Positions 35,051 through 44,467 of a stretch of 64,000 nucleotides of DNA are shown here, piece by piece. Under the pieces are notes generated by a model. That model saw only the letters and a list, made by a program, of their open reading frames with translations. It ran no database searches and had not been told where the DNA came from. Origin of the DNA: Pedobacter aquatilis (GTDB lineage: Bacteria; Bacteroidota; Bacteroidia; Sphingobacteriales; Sphingobacteriaceae). The stretch spans positions 126,679-190,678 of the forward strand of contig NZ_JAUFPW010000013.1 in the NCBI RefSeq assembly GCF_030409415.1, given 5' to 3'. Position numbers and translations under genes: made by a program. Positions within the stretch are counted from its first letter, which is position 1. Every line of letters begins with the position of its first letter.

Positions 35051-37411
35051 TTATGTACCACCCATGAAAGGATCGGTTTGAGTTACCATTCCGGTTTCTA
35101 TTTTTCCAGAATAACGATGCTTGAAAATGCTGTTACCTGTTTGAATAACACTGAAATCGTACCAATTTGCATTTTTAGATAAATTTAAAATTACACTTGT
35201 AACAGACTTTGGTTTTACCGTAACAGTTTTTGTTTGACCTTTGTATTTATTGTCAATAATTTGAATATTGATTTGCATTGAACCCTTATTTTCAAGCGAT
35301 AAAATCAAATTTCCGCTTATTTTTTTTGCTAGAAGGCCTGTAATTTCTGGCTTAGCAACAATAGTTAAATCAGCATTTTTATGATTCCCTTTAAAGCTTC
35401 TGTAAAAGCCATTTGGACCGTAAATTGCAAAATTATAAATTCCATTGTCAAAATCATCAACGCTGATTTCATCGGTTAAAACATCGCCACTCTTCACTGC
35501 GTAAGCCCAATTTTTACCGATTACACCTTTATAACTAGCAATTGTATTCATGTTAAATGGTGCGCCAACTGTTTCCATTTCGCTACCAAAAAGTGTTTTA
35601 GCTGCTTCAAATTTTATTTCAACGTTATTGTTTTTTATTATAGCATCAACCGTTAGTTGATAAGGCAATACGCATGCAGGCTTTGTTCCAATTTCTTGTT
35701 TAGGGGCATATTTAGATGTTTCGGAATCAAAATTCTCATATCGGTTTATTTTAGCAACCTCAACTTTATTTAATGCAGTTGGACCAAGTTGAGCAGGTTT
35801 ATTTTTAGCATTTACAATATTTGTAACTACAGTTTCTCGCTTTAGTGGTTCTGGTGATTTAATTTCTCCTCCATTATACGGCCTAAAAACGGAAGTTAAG
35901 TCGCCACAGAAATTCCGTCGCCAATCGCTAATGTTATTGCTTTTAATCGTTTTTCCAGTTTTTTTAGAAAGCCATTTCTCCATAAACATTAGCGAAGAAG
36001 TATGATCAAAAACCTGAGAATTTACAAAGCCACCCTTGCTCCAAGGAGAGGCAACAACCATTGGCACTCTGTATCCTAAGCCTATCGGACTACCCTTTCT
36101 GTTTTCATAATCAGGGGCAAAATTTATTCCTTCGGATACTTTGCCGGTCGAAGGATCTACGGGATTTGGAACCACAAATGGTGGTTGGTGATCGAAATAA
36201 CCATCGTTTTCATCGTAAGTGAGCACAAAAATTGTTTTCTTCCAAACTTCAGGGTTTTTGGTTAAAATATCGAGTGCTTCGCTAACATACCAAGTTCCGT
36301 ATAGCGGCGAACTTGTATGATCAGAAAAGCGTTGTGGTGCTACCAACCACGAAACTGTTGGTAATTTTCCATTATCTACATCTTTTCTAAATTGATGAAA
36401 AATATCCCCCTTGGGGATATTGATTGTCTCTTTGTTTCCTTTATCATTAGTAAAGGTAAAAGGCTCAACCTCGATATAATCTTTTTGAGAAATATTGGTT
36501 GTAAAAGCTTTGTCTATTAAATTTTTTTCTCTCTGGGATAGCTTATCATACTTAGCCTGAACTTCTGCAGGTGTTAATGCTGGTTTTACGGTATTATCTC
36601 CATTTTTTCTAAAATAAGCCGATAACTTCACATTATGACGGCTTACATATTCAACAGGATTATCCCCATAGTTTCCACACCAGTCATCAATTTCTCCTTC
36701 GGGTAGTTTAGAAGTCCACAATTCGTTTTGGTAAATGCGCCAATCAATCCCGTTATCTTCCAGTTTTTCTTGAAAAGTGGGCCAATCTACAAAAACGTTG
36801 TTTTGAGATTCTGCCTGATCGTTATTTACTACCGCAACTCTATTTTGATTTTTTTCTCCGCGAACTGTTCCGGTAAAAAAGAAAAGCCTGTTTGGCGTAG
36901 TTCCAGTTAACGAGGAACAGAAGTGTTGATCGCAAACAGTAAAAGCATCAGCTAATGCATAGTAAAATGGAACATCATTTCTATCATAATAAGATAATGT
37001 CATCGCCGTTTTTACAGGAAACCACTTATCATATCTTCCGCCATTCCTGGCTGCGACCTGATCGTTCCATGAGTGAGGCAAACCACCTTGCCAGGTTATT
37101 TTGGTTTTATTAATATCTACATGAAATGGTGCGTAGGTGTATCCCTGACCATCCTTTTGCAGCCAAACCTTATTTCCATCTGGCTGGATGTGTGGATGTG
37201 GATCATTAAAGCCGCGAACGCCTTTCAATTTGCCGAACATATGGTCAAAAGATCGGTTTTCCTGCATTAAAAAAACAATATGCTCAGCATCATAAAAGGT
37301 ACTTCCTGGCTCGGCATTTATTGCCATTGCCTTAAGTACTGAAGTATTTGCAAGCCCGGTTGTACCGGCTAATAATGCTGCCTTTTTTAAAAACGCTCTA
37401 CGAGAATCCAT
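35051..37411 (-). CDS. Phosphocholine-specific phospholipase C
   Basis: This is a 786-aa exported phosphoesterase of the acid-phosphatase/phospholipase C superfamily (PF04185). The N-terminus MDSRRAFLKKAALLAG is a twin-arginine-type signal. The catalytic domain contains EHIVFLMQENRSFDHMFG, with GTTPNRLFF and DENDGYFDHQPPF as further family motifs. Two C-terminal beta domains (about 610-786) match the bacterial phospholipase C C-terminal repeat. The enzyme releases phosphocholine from phosphatidylcholine or sphingomyelin. It lies 74 bases after the GDPD-GH16 gene and 57 before the sensor kinase, on the same strand. Confidence 0.93.
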   Translation of the reverse strand: MDSRRAFLKKAALLAGTTGLANTSVLKAMAINAEPGSTFYDAEHIVFLMQENRSFDHMFGKLKGVRGFNDPHPHIQPDGNKVWLQKDGQGYTYAPFHVDINKTKITWQGGLPHSWNDQVAARNGGRYDKWFPVKTAMTLSYYDRNDVPFYYALADAFTVCDQHFCSSLTGTTPNRLFFFTGTVRGEKNQNRVAVVNNDQAESQNNVFVDWPTFQEKLEDNGIDWRIYQNELWTSKLPEGEIDDWCGNYGDNPVEYVSRHNVKLSAYFRKNGDNTVKPALTPAEVQAKYDKLSQREKNLIDKAFTTNISQKDYIEVEPFTFTNDKGNKETINIPKGDIFHQFRKDVDNGKLPTVSWLVAPQRFSDHTSSPLYGTWYVSEALDILTKNPEVWKKTIFVLTYDENDGYFDHQPPFVVPNPVDPSTGKVSEGINFAPDYENRKGSPIGLGYRVPMVVASPWSKGGFVNSQVFDHTSSLMFMEKWLSKKTGKTIKSNNISDWRRNFCGDLTSVFRPYNGGEIKSPEPLKRETVVTNIVNAKNKPAQLGPTALNKVEVAKINRYENFDSETSKYAPKQEIGTKPACVLPYQLTVDAIIKNNNVEIKFEAAKTLFGSEMETVGAPFNMNTIASYKGVIGKNWAYAVKSGDVLTDEISVDDFDNGIYNFAIYGPNGFYRSFKGNHKNADLTIVAKPEITGLLAKKISGNLILSLENKGSMQINIQIIDNKYKGQTKTVTVKPKSVTSVILNLSKNANWYDFSVIQTGNSIFKHRYSGKIETGMVTQTDPFMGGT

Positions 37412-37485
37412 TGGTTTAAAATATTAAAAATGGAGGATAAATTAGTGCCATTATCCCAGTTCCATCATCCATTTTACATTTTCAC

Positions 37486-38991
37486 TTACTTTTGATAAAC
37501 CCTTACGTAATCAACTTTCATTGTGGCAGGGAAAATAGTATCATCAATGCCCTTACTTCCGCCCCAATTACCGCCAACAGCTAAATTTAAAATTAAGTGA
37601 AAGTCTTGGTCAAATGGCCAGTCGCCAGCGCCTTTACCAGTATTTTTGAATGTTAAATATTTTTGGTCGTCGATGTAGAAATCAATTCTATCTTCAAACC
37701 ATTCTACAGCATAAACATGATATTCGGTGTATGGATTTTGTACCTTTAAAGCCTTGCCAACCTGGGTTTTAATGATGTGGTTAAATTTTTCAGTATGCAC
37801 CGTTCCATGTACGTTATCCGGATCGTAACCTACATGCTCCATAATATCTATTTCGCCACTTTTTGGCCAACCACCATATTTTGCATTACTTGGTAAACCC
37901 CAAAATGCAGGCCATAAACCCCTGCCTTTTGGCAAAATCATCCGGGCCTCTACCCTGCCATATTTAAAGTCAAATTTGCCTTTTGTAACTAAACGAGCTG
38001 AAGTGTAGTGGTTTTTATCATTCTCTTCCTTTAATGCAATAATGTTTAAATTACCTTTTTTAACAATTGCATTTGCACTATCAGATTTAGTATAATATTG
38101 TAATTCGTTATTTCCGTAACCATCTCCTCCAACATCGTAACTCCAATTTTTTGCCAATGGAAGTCCGGCATCGTTAAACTCGTCACTCCATTTTAACTTC
38201 CAGCCTTTTGCTACCGGCGTATTCTTTATTTCTTCGAAAAGTAATTCTGGTTCGTTTGTGGTGATAAGCTCTACATTATGAGCCAATAACCATTGCATTT
38301 CTGGTACGGTGTTTACGGTCCATGCATTTATAGTTAAACCTAGTTTTTGTGCATTTTCTATCCAATTATCTTTTTGGTAAACGCTGTAATGATAATCTGC
38401 ACCAGTGAACTTATCCGTTTTCAATTGCTCTGCACTTATTTCTCCTCTTAAATACGCAACCTTCGCATTTGGAAGTAATTGCAGCACACGTTTACAATAA
38501 TCGTAATCGAAACTGATGTATTCTGTCCAGTCTATAACCTTTAGTTTTTTAACCATTTCAACGCATTTATTGGTTACCTCAATACCGCGTTCTTTACTAA
38601 TTAGCGATGGTTTTATTTCTAAAATCAGCTTAGTGGTTTTTTGTTTTTTTCCGGCTTGCAGATAACTTTCTAGAGTTGGAATTTTTTCGCCATTGCTCAT
38701 GGTTTTGGTTAGTAATTCCTCGTATTTTACGGTTTCTATTTTTAATCCTTGAAATTCAGGATCGTGATTTACAACTAACACGCCGTCGGCAGTCATCCAA
38801 ACATCGAATTCAGAACCATAACAGCCTAAACGAACGGCCTCATTTAATGCTGCAATAGAGTTTTCTGGCAATTTGTTCTTTTTCCAGGCGCCACGATGAG
38901 CAATAACCTGATTTTTGTTCCAGTTAAATTTTTGAGCAAAAGAAGCTGTAAAGATGAATACCATAAAGGCTGAAATAAATATTCGTTTCAT
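37486..38991 (-). CDS. GDPD-GH16 fusion protein
   Basis: This is a secreted two-domain enzyme of 501 aa. After a signal peptide (about 1-19) comes a glycerophosphodiester phosphodiesterase domain (about 27-255) with HRGAW (His32, Arg33), EFDVW (Glu61, Asp63) and NHD (His76). A GH16 glycoside hydrolase domain (about 265-501) follows, with the catalytic motif GEIDIMEH (Glu380, Asp382, Glu385). GH16 enzymes of this type cut beta-1,3- or mixed-linked glucans. Both active sites look intact, and no frameshift is apparent. Fusion of a phosphodiesterase with a glucanase suggests a phosphoglycerol-decorated glucan as substrate (inference). Confidence 0.92.
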   Translation of the reverse strand: MKRIFISAFMVFIFTASFAQKFNWNKNQVIAHRGAWKKNKLPENSIAALNEAVRLGCYGSEFDVWMTADGVLVVNHDPEFQGLKIETVKYEELLTKTMSNGEKIPTLESYLQAGKKQKTTKLILEIKPSLISKERGIEVTNKCVEMVKKLKVIDWTEYISFDYDYCKRVLQLLPNAKVAYLRGEISAEQLKTDKFTGADYHYSVYQKDNWIENAQKLGLTINAWTVNTVPEMQWLLAHNVELITTNEPELLFEEIKNTPVAKGWKLKWSDEFNDAGLPLAKNWSYDVGGDGYGNNELQYYTKSDSANAIVKKGNLNIIALKEENDKNHYTSARLVTKGKFDFKYGRVEARMILPKGRGLWPAFWGLPSNAKYGGWPKSGEIDIMEHVGYDPDNVHGTVHTEKFNHIIKTQVGKALKVQNPYTEYHVYAVEWFEDRIDFYIDDQKYLTFKNTGKGAGDWPFDQDFHLILNLAVGGNWGGSKGIDDTIFPATMKVDYVRVYQK

Positions 38992-39301
38992 ATCTGGTTT
39001 TGACGATTTTTTTGACCCAAAAGTATGGGTTTGCAGTTAAAGTTACTTAAGTTTTGTGTAACCATAGTATTAAGGAATAATTTTTTGACGACAACGCTAT
39101 TGCGAAAAACCGTTGTTAAATAAACCAGATGGTAGCAAGCACGGAGTGTAACGGAGTAAAGCGGGACTAAAGATGCCATGAAGTAAGAAACCGTCGTTTT
39201 CAAATAAAAATAGAACAACAGATAAACAATTTATATTATTCGCGTTACCATATTGTTGGCTAAGTGCAATTGATTGGATTTATTTTTACATTTACGTTGA
39301 T
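38992..39301. other. Intergenic region between GDPD-GH16 and DUF4175 genes
   Basis: No convincing gene. It holds a -7 element for the minus-strand GDPD-GH16 gene at 39018-39025 (TACTTTTG on the minus strand). At about 39127-39175 there is a piece ending AAAGCGGGACTAAA, whose GCGGGAC end recurs near 43424 and 60588. An open frame on the minus strand (38988-39218) has no family resemblance and crosses the promoter. Confidence 0.5.
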
Positions 39302-42300
39302 ATGGTGAGCAATAACTATAATGAGCTAATCAGAAAAATAGACGAATTTATCCGTAAGTTTTATTTGAATAAAATTTTACGGGGAAGCATTTACAGTGCC
39401 GCTATTTTGCTTGCTCTATATGTGCTCATTTTTATAAGCCTTTATTATTTGAACCCTGGCGCAGGATTTAAAACTTTTGTTTTCTTCTCGTTTTTGATGG
39501 TTGCTATTGTTATAATTGGCTTGCTGATTATTAAACCATTGCTTGCTATGCTAAAACTTGGCAAGCATTTGTCTTTCGATGAAGCTTCTGTTATTATTGG
39601 CAACCATTTTAGCGATATTAAAGATAAACTTCTCAATACGCTTCATCTGCAACGATTAGCTGAAAATTTACCCGAAAACCAACTTATTCTGGCAAGTATA
39701 GACCAGAAAATTTTTGATTTAAAACCAGTTCCCTTTAGCACGGCTGTGCGAATTAACGATAATAGGAAATACCTCAAATATTTATTTGTTCCGCTATCTA
39801 TTATTTTATTGATAGCTTTTTTGGCGCCTACAATTTTAAAGGAAGGCACCAACAGCTTTTTTAAATATGATGAATATATTGCGCCAAAGGCCCCATTTAA
39901 TTTTACCCTTTTAAATAAAAATTTAACGGTTACGCAGGGTGATGATTTTACCATTAATTTGAAACTGGAGGGCGATGAGTTCCCCGCAGAAGTTTATGTA
40001 GAAGATGGAAAAAATACTTATAAGCTAACAAAAGAGAATATTAGCCGATTTAATTATACGGTTAAAAATATACAAGGCGATAAAAAGCTTGTTTTTAAAG
40101 GCGGTGGTTTTAGTTCGGCAGAATTTGCTGTTCGTGTTAAACCACGCCCGGAATTATTAAATGCTACAGCTACTTTAAATTTTCCCGCCTATCTTGGTAA
40201 AAAATCTGAAATCGTTAATAATGTTGGCGATATTCTTTTACCTGAAGGAACAAAAATAACGTGGAACTTTAAAACTGAACAAAGTAACTCAATTCTTTTT
40301 ACGTTGAACGATAAAAAGCAGACTATTAATGTTTCTGAAAACACCGCTTCATTTGCTGCTATAATTAAGAATAACGCTAAATATAGCATTACGCCACAGA
40401 ATGATTTTGTAACACTTAAAGACTCTCTAGCTCATCAAATTACGGTAGTTAAAGATCAAGCTCCCGGTATTACAGTTGAAGAGAAAAAGGATTCGATAAG
40501 TGATAAAGCCTTGTATTTCAGTGGGCAAATATCTGATGACTATGGCTTTAGCAGGTTGAGTTTTAAATATAACATCAAAGAGGGCAATAAAATTATCAGT
40601 ACAGTTTCTAAAAATATTTCGGTAAAAAATAATGTTACCGAAAATAGCTTTTTCTATATCTGGGATTTAAAAAACATAACGGCTAAGCCCGGGCAAGAAA
40701 TAGAATATTATTTTGAAGTAGCTGATAATGATGGTGTTAATGGGGCAAAAATTACACGTTCGGAGACAAAATTATTTAAGCAACCCACAAAAAGCGAAAC
40801 TGCAGAGCAAGTAAATGCTAACAATAAAGCACTTAAGCAAAAAATGCAATCGGCTATTAGGTTAGCCGGAACAATTGAAAAAGAAAGTAAAAAAGTTGCA
40901 CAGAGTTTAATAGATAAAAAACAGATATCTTTTGAAGATAAAAAGCAGATTGAGCAGCTATTAGACAAACAAAAACAACTTGAAGAAGCGGTTAAGGAAA
41001 TTAAAGATTTAAATCAAAAAAACGCACAGCAACAACAGGAAAACCAGGCAGATAACCAGGATTTACAAGAGAAACAAAAACAAATTAAGGATTTGTTTGA
41101 TAATGTTTTGGATGAAAAAACTAAAGAATTGCTACAAAAGCTCCAAAACTTAATGAATGAGCGGAATAAAGACCAAACGCAAAACGAATTATCGAAAATG
41201 CAGCTTGATAATAAAACCCTTAAGAACGAGCTTGACAGAATTTTAGAACTTTACAAACAACTCGAGTTTGAGCAGAATTTGCAAAACGATATTGATAGAT
41301 TAAGTGATTTGGCGAAGCAACAAAAAGAGCTTGCGGCACAAACGGCTGATAAAAAGCAGGATAATGAATCTCTAAAACAAAAGCAAGATGCTTTGAATAA
41401 AGAGATGAAAGATATTAAAGATGATTTAAAAAAGCTGGAGGAAAAAAATCAATCGCTGGAACGACCAAACCCATTCGAAAACCCAGAAAAAGATATTCAA
41501 GATATTCAAAAACAGCAGCAAGACGGTAAAGAAGCGTTGGATAAAAAGGATAGTAAATCTGCCAGTCAGAAACAGCAAAAAGCCTCGGAGCAAATGGAAA
41601 AGCTTGCTCAAAAAATGAGCGAAATGCAACAGCAAGGTGAGGAAATGGAGAACAACCTGAATGCTAAAGAATTGCGCAGATTATTAGAAAACTTACTGAA
41701 TACTTCTTTTGATCAGGAAAAGGTAATGCTTGCCTTAAAGCGTATGAATGCTTCAGATCCATCTTATACGAGCAATGTTCAGAAGCAGCGCAACATTAAA
41801 GATAACCTTAAAACCATTGCAGATAGCTTGTACAGCTTAAGTAAGAGGGTTCCGCAAATAGAATCTACCGTAAATGAGGAAATGAATAAGATTAATTTCA
41901 ACCTTGATAAAAGTTTGGATAATCTGGGAGAACGGAGAACACCTGAAGCGAATAGATACCAGCAATTCACCATGACATCGATAAATAATCTGTCTTTGAT
42001 GTTAAGTGAAGCTTTGAATCAGCTACAAAACATGCAGAAAAACTCTAAAGGTGGAAAAGGGAAACAAAAGCAGGGTATGAAGCAATTATCGCAAATGCAA
42101 GATCAGTTGAATAAGAGCATGCAAAAAGCGAGAGAGCAAATGCAAAAATCTGGCGGAAACCAAGGTACTGTGGGTAAAGGAGAAATGAGTCAGGAGTTTG
42201 GGAAAATGGCGCAGCAACAACAAATGATTAGGCAAGCTTTGGAAAAAATTAATCGTGAAGAGAATAAAGATGGCAAAGGTAAACTCGGCAATTTAAATGA

Positions 42301-42616
42301 GGCGATTAAAGAAATGAAGGAAACTGAAAGTGATTTGGTTAACAAAAAGCTTCAGCAAGAAACCATGAACAGGCAAAAAGAACTTTTGGTTAAGTTACTC
42401 GATGCCGAAAAAGCAGAGAAGGAGCAGGAAGAGGATGACAAGCGTGAGAGTAAAGCTGCAAAAGAATTTCCTGCATCTTATAAAAAGATGGTTGATGATT
42501 ATAAAAAACAGCAGCAAAATGGTAACGATGTTTTGCAAAAAATACCGCCAACGTTAAATTATTATTATAAAAACAAAATTGCCGAATATTTAAAATCATT
42601 AAATATGGTGAAGTAG
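39302..42616 (+). CDS. DUF4175 membrane coiled-coil protein
   Basis: This is a very large 1104-aa protein. Two membrane helices near residues 23-75 and another at about 158-176 are followed by an Ig-like or beta-rich region (about 190-490). A very long Gln/Lys/Glu-rich coiled coil then covers about 495-1085 (for example KQKQLEEAVKEIKDLNQK and MQQQGEEMENNLN). It matches what is called DUF4175 in Bacteroidota. The extended coiled coil would lie outside the cytoplasm if the last helix is the anchor. The function is unknown. It stands alone, followed by a palindromic repeat. Confidence 0.8.
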   Translation: MVSNNYNELIRKIDEFIRKFYLNKILRGSIYSAAILLALYVLIFISLYYLNPGAGFKTFVFFSFLMVAIVIIGLLIIKPLLAMLKLGKHLSFDEASVIIGNHFSDIKDKLLNTLHLQRLAENLPENQLILASIDQKIFDLKPVPFSTAVRINDNRKYLKYLFVPLSIILLIAFLAPTILKEGTNSFFKYDEYIAPKAPFNFTLLNKNLTVTQGDDFTINLKLEGDEFPAEVYVEDGKNTYKLTKENISRFNYTVKNIQGDKKLVFKGGGFSSAEFAVRVKPRPELLNATATLNFPAYLGKKSEIVNNVGDILLPEGTKITWNFKTEQSNSILFTLNDKKQTINVSENTASFAAIIKNNAKYSITPQNDFVTLKDSLAHQITVVKDQAPGITVEEKKDSISDKALYFSGQISDDYGFSRLSFKYNIKEGNKIISTVSKNISVKNNVTENSFFYIWDLKNITAKPGQEIEYYFEVADNDGVNGAKITRSETKLFKQPTKSETAEQVNANNKALKQKMQSAIRLAGTIEKESKKVAQSLIDKKQISFEDKKQIEQLLDKQKQLEEAVKEIKDLNQKNAQQQQENQADNQDLQEKQKQIKDLFDNVLDEKTKELLQKLQNLMNERNKDQTQNELSKMQLDNKTLKNELDRILELYKQLEFEQNLQNDIDRLSDLAKQQKELAAQTADKKQDNESLKQKQDALNKEMKDIKDDLKKLEEKNQSLERPNPFENPEKDIQDIQKQQQDGKEALDKKDSKSASQKQQKASEQMEKLAQKMSEMQQQGEEMENNLNAKELRRLLENLLNTSFDQEKVMLALKRMNASDPSYTSNVQKQRNIKDNLKTIADSLYSLSKRVPQIESTVNEEMNKINFNLDKSLDNLGERRTPEANRYQQFTMTSINNLSLMLSEALNQLQNMQKNSKGGKGKQKQGMKQLSQMQDQLNKSMQKAREQMQKSGGNQGTVGKGEMSQEFGKMAQQQQMIRQALEKINREENKDGKGKLGNLNEAIKEMKETESDLVNKKLQQETMNRQKELLVKLLDAEKAEKEQEEDDKRESKAAKEFPASYKKMVDDYKKQQQNGNDVLQKIPPTLNYYYKNKIAEYLKSLNMVK

Positions 42617-42643
42617 GTTTTTGTTATAGATTATAATCCAGCT

Positions 42644-42738
42644 CGTCATGCTGAATTTATTTCAGCATCTACTGTGTATAAGACCCCTGAAATGAATTTA
42701 CTTCGTAGCTTTCCGCTGCGCTACAGGTCAGGGTGACG
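42644..42738. repeat. REP-like palindromic element, family B
   Basis: The element starts CGTCATGCTGAA and ends GGGTGACGA. Its left part contains an 8-bp hairpin, ATGCTGAA/TTCAGCAT, with a 5-base loop. The first 30 bases match the arm of the repeat at 54985 with three differences. It sits 27 bases after the DUF4175 stop. Confidence 0.6.
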
Positions 42739-42759
42739 ACTGCTCATTCTAAACGGCTA

Positions 42760-42789
42760 TTTGTGGGTAACTATTATTTCTTAAATTTG
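42760..42789 (+). promoter_or_regulatory. Promoter of ybeY
   Basis: A -33 TTTG (42760-42763) and a -7 TAAATTTG (42782-42789) are 18 bases apart, matching the Bacteroidota consensus. The ybeY ATG follows 21 bases later. Confidence 0.65.
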
Positions 42790-42810
42790 CTGCATTAAAC
42801 ATATCAAAGA

Positions 42811-43251
42811 ATGCCTGCAATTTCATTTTTTACTGAATCGGTTACTTACAATCTTCCTCAAAAACTGAAGGTTAAAAAATGGATTAAAGCTACTATTGAA
42901 AAAGAAGGATTTAAGCTTCAGGAACTTAACTTTATTTTTTGTAGTGATGAATATTTGCTTGGCATCAATCAGCAGTATTTAAATCATGATACCTATACTG
43001 ATATAATTACATTCGATAATTCAGAAGAAGAAAAAAAAATTGTTAGTGATATCTTTATTAGTATTCAACGTGTTAAAGAAAATGCAAAAACGTTTAAAAC
43101 TAATGATTTTGATGAGGTTTGCCGCATTATGATACACGGAACGCTTCATTTGCTTGGTTACAAAGATAAAGGCAAGGTTGCTAAAGCCCTTATGACGCAA
43201 AAGGAAGATGAATATCTATCTTATAGAGCTGAGGCTGGCTTAAATGCATAA
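42811..43251 (+). CDS. ybeY: Endoribonuclease YbeY (rRNA maturation)
   Basis: YbeY is a metal-dependent endoribonuclease needed for 16S rRNA 3'-end maturation and ribosome quality control. This 146-aa protein has the metal motif HGTLHLLGYKDKGK. In the usual motif (HGxLHLxGYDH) a third His coordinates zinc; here Asp occupies that spot (GYKD). I believe this variant is common in Bacteroidota YbeY, but a search should confirm. The conserved LNHDTYTDIITFD segment is present. It has its own promoter. Confidence 0.93.
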   Translation: MPAISFFTESVTYNLPQKLKVKKWIKATIEKEGFKLQELNFIFCSDEYLLGINQQYLNHDTYTDIITFDNSEEEKKIVSDIFISIQRVKENAKTFKTNDFDEVCRIMIHGTLHLLGYKDKGKVAKALMTQKEDEYLSYRAEAGLNA

Positions 43252-43627
43252 AAAACCACTAACCTGATTTGGATTAATTGCTTCGATTTCAGATTCCCAT
43301 GTTTCTTGCAATGACTTCATGTATCGGCAAAGCTATCTTAAATATAAATTACTGTACCAGAGTTATTTAAACCCGATTGTAGCGAAAACAAAAAGCTTTT
43401 TCAGCTTTGTTGTAGCAAAAAGCGGGACCAAACACACCTATCATAACAGGAATTTGCTTTCCAAAAATATTTTTTATTTCCTTTTCGTCTAATATTATTG
43501 GGCGTTCGTCTATAATATCTCCAAACTGGTATAATACAATGATTTACCGTGCAACGTTTTTGCGCTATTGCAGTCTTATATTCAAAACAACAACAAAAGG
43601 ATTTAAGAAATTTATAATATAAAAATC
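43252..43627. other. Intergenic region with possible gene remnant
   Basis: No complete gene. On the minus strand 43370-43543 is open for 58 codons between stops and reads like protein (FGDIIDERPIILDEKEIKN, then FGKQIPVMIGVFGP). It has no start and no recognisable family. A repeat-like sequence ending AAAAGCGGGACC lies at about 43375-43432 and covers the end of this frame. The rest is AT-rich and featureless. Confidence 0.35.
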
Positions 43628-44260
43628 ATGAAAAACTCTATTAAAAATTTATTCACAGCAGCTTTAACAACAATTATTTTAGGCGCAACAGCCGTAACAG
43701 CTAACGCAGCTGATAAAAGTAACAATTACACAAATTTGACATCGGTAAAAAACATCAGCAAAATTAAAATCAGTGGAAATGTAAAATTGATTCTGATTCA
43801 AGATGCCAAAGAAAGTGTTGAGGTTTTCGATAACTATTATACCAAAAACGCACTTGTTCAACAGCAAAATGGTGAGTTAAGGGTTAGCTCTTTCAATGCT
43901 GAAGCATTAACGGTTATTGCACATGTAAATAACATTACAAATATTGAAGCATCCAACAATTCTTCAGTTAAAACTGCCGGAAATTTTAATTTATTAAACC
44001 TTAGTGTGGTATTAAATGATAAAGCAACCGCAGATATTACTGCAAATACGTTAAGCTTAACCACTAACATTAATGGTGCAAGTGCACTTAACTTAAAAGG
44101 AAGTACAGAAAACTATAATGCGGTTTTAAGCTCATCGGCAAAAGTTGGTATGAACGATTTTACTGCAACTGATAGTAATGTAAGTGCAGCGCCAATTGTG
44201 GTTTATAGCGCCAATCGTTTTGAAGATTTAAAATTAGAATTATTGGAAACGATAATCTAA
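43628..44260 (+). CDS. GIN-domain (DUF2807) exported protein
   Basis: This 210-aa protein has a clear signal peptide (about 1-27, ending TANAA) and a GIN/DUF2807 repeat domain. The typical start is VKNISKIKISGNVKLILIQ and repeating strands such as NITNIEASNNSSVKT follow. These beta-solenoid proteins are widespread in Bacteroidota, with unknown function at the cell surface or periplasm. It is followed by a hairpin terminator. Confidence 0.85.
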   Translation: MKNSIKNLFTAALTTIILGATAVTANAADKSNNYTNLTSVKNISKIKISGNVKLILIQDAKESVEVFDNYYTKNALVQQQNGELRVSSFNAEALTVIAHVNNITNIEASNNSSVKTAGNFNLLNLSVVLNDKATADITANTLSLTTNINGASALNLKGSTENYNAVLSSSAKVGMNDFTATDSNVSAAPIVVYSANRFEDLKLELLETII

Positions 44261-44297
44261 ATCAAAGATAAAGTTTAGTTTTAGTTAATGATAGAAG

Positions 44298-44332
44298 CAG
44301 CGGCGGAGCGATTCCTCCGCTGTTTTGTTTTT
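44298..44332 (+). terminator. Terminator after the GIN-domain gene
   Basis: CAGCGG (44298-44303) pairs with CCGCTG (44317-44322), with inner GGA/TCC pairing and single-base bulges. TTTTGTTTTTT follows. GC-rich stem in an AT-rich context. Confidence 0.75.
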
Positions 44333-44422
44333 TATATAGGTTTAGATAATCAATATTCTGCCATATTTAGGGCTTAAGCTACGCTTTAGAAATACGATCC
44401 ATTCTCTCAAATATTTTATCCG

Positions 44423-44430
44423 TACTTTTG
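44423..44430 (+). promoter_or_regulatory. -7 element of the ABC-F gene
   Basis: TACTTTTG matches TAnnTTTG and lies 37 bases before the TTG start at 44468. Confidence 0.5.
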
Positions 44431-44467
44431 TAGCAATTTTCCTTTATAAATTCGAAACACAAAGAAA

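Noticed and set aside
37486..38991. GDPD-GH16 gene as an assembly artefact joining two genes
   Set aside because: The reading frame is continuous through the linker, only the first domain has a signal peptide, and both domains are complete, as expected for a true fusion.
38988..39218. Open frame of 76 codons on the minus strand before the GDPD-GH16 gene
   Set aside because: No family resemblance; it crosses the -7 promoter element of the downstream gene and a repeat-like tract.
41020..42480. Low-complexity CAG/CAA/AAA-rich tract as a DNA repeat array
   Set aside because: It is the coding sequence of the Gln/Lys-rich coiled coil of the DUF4175 protein and has no exact repeating unit.
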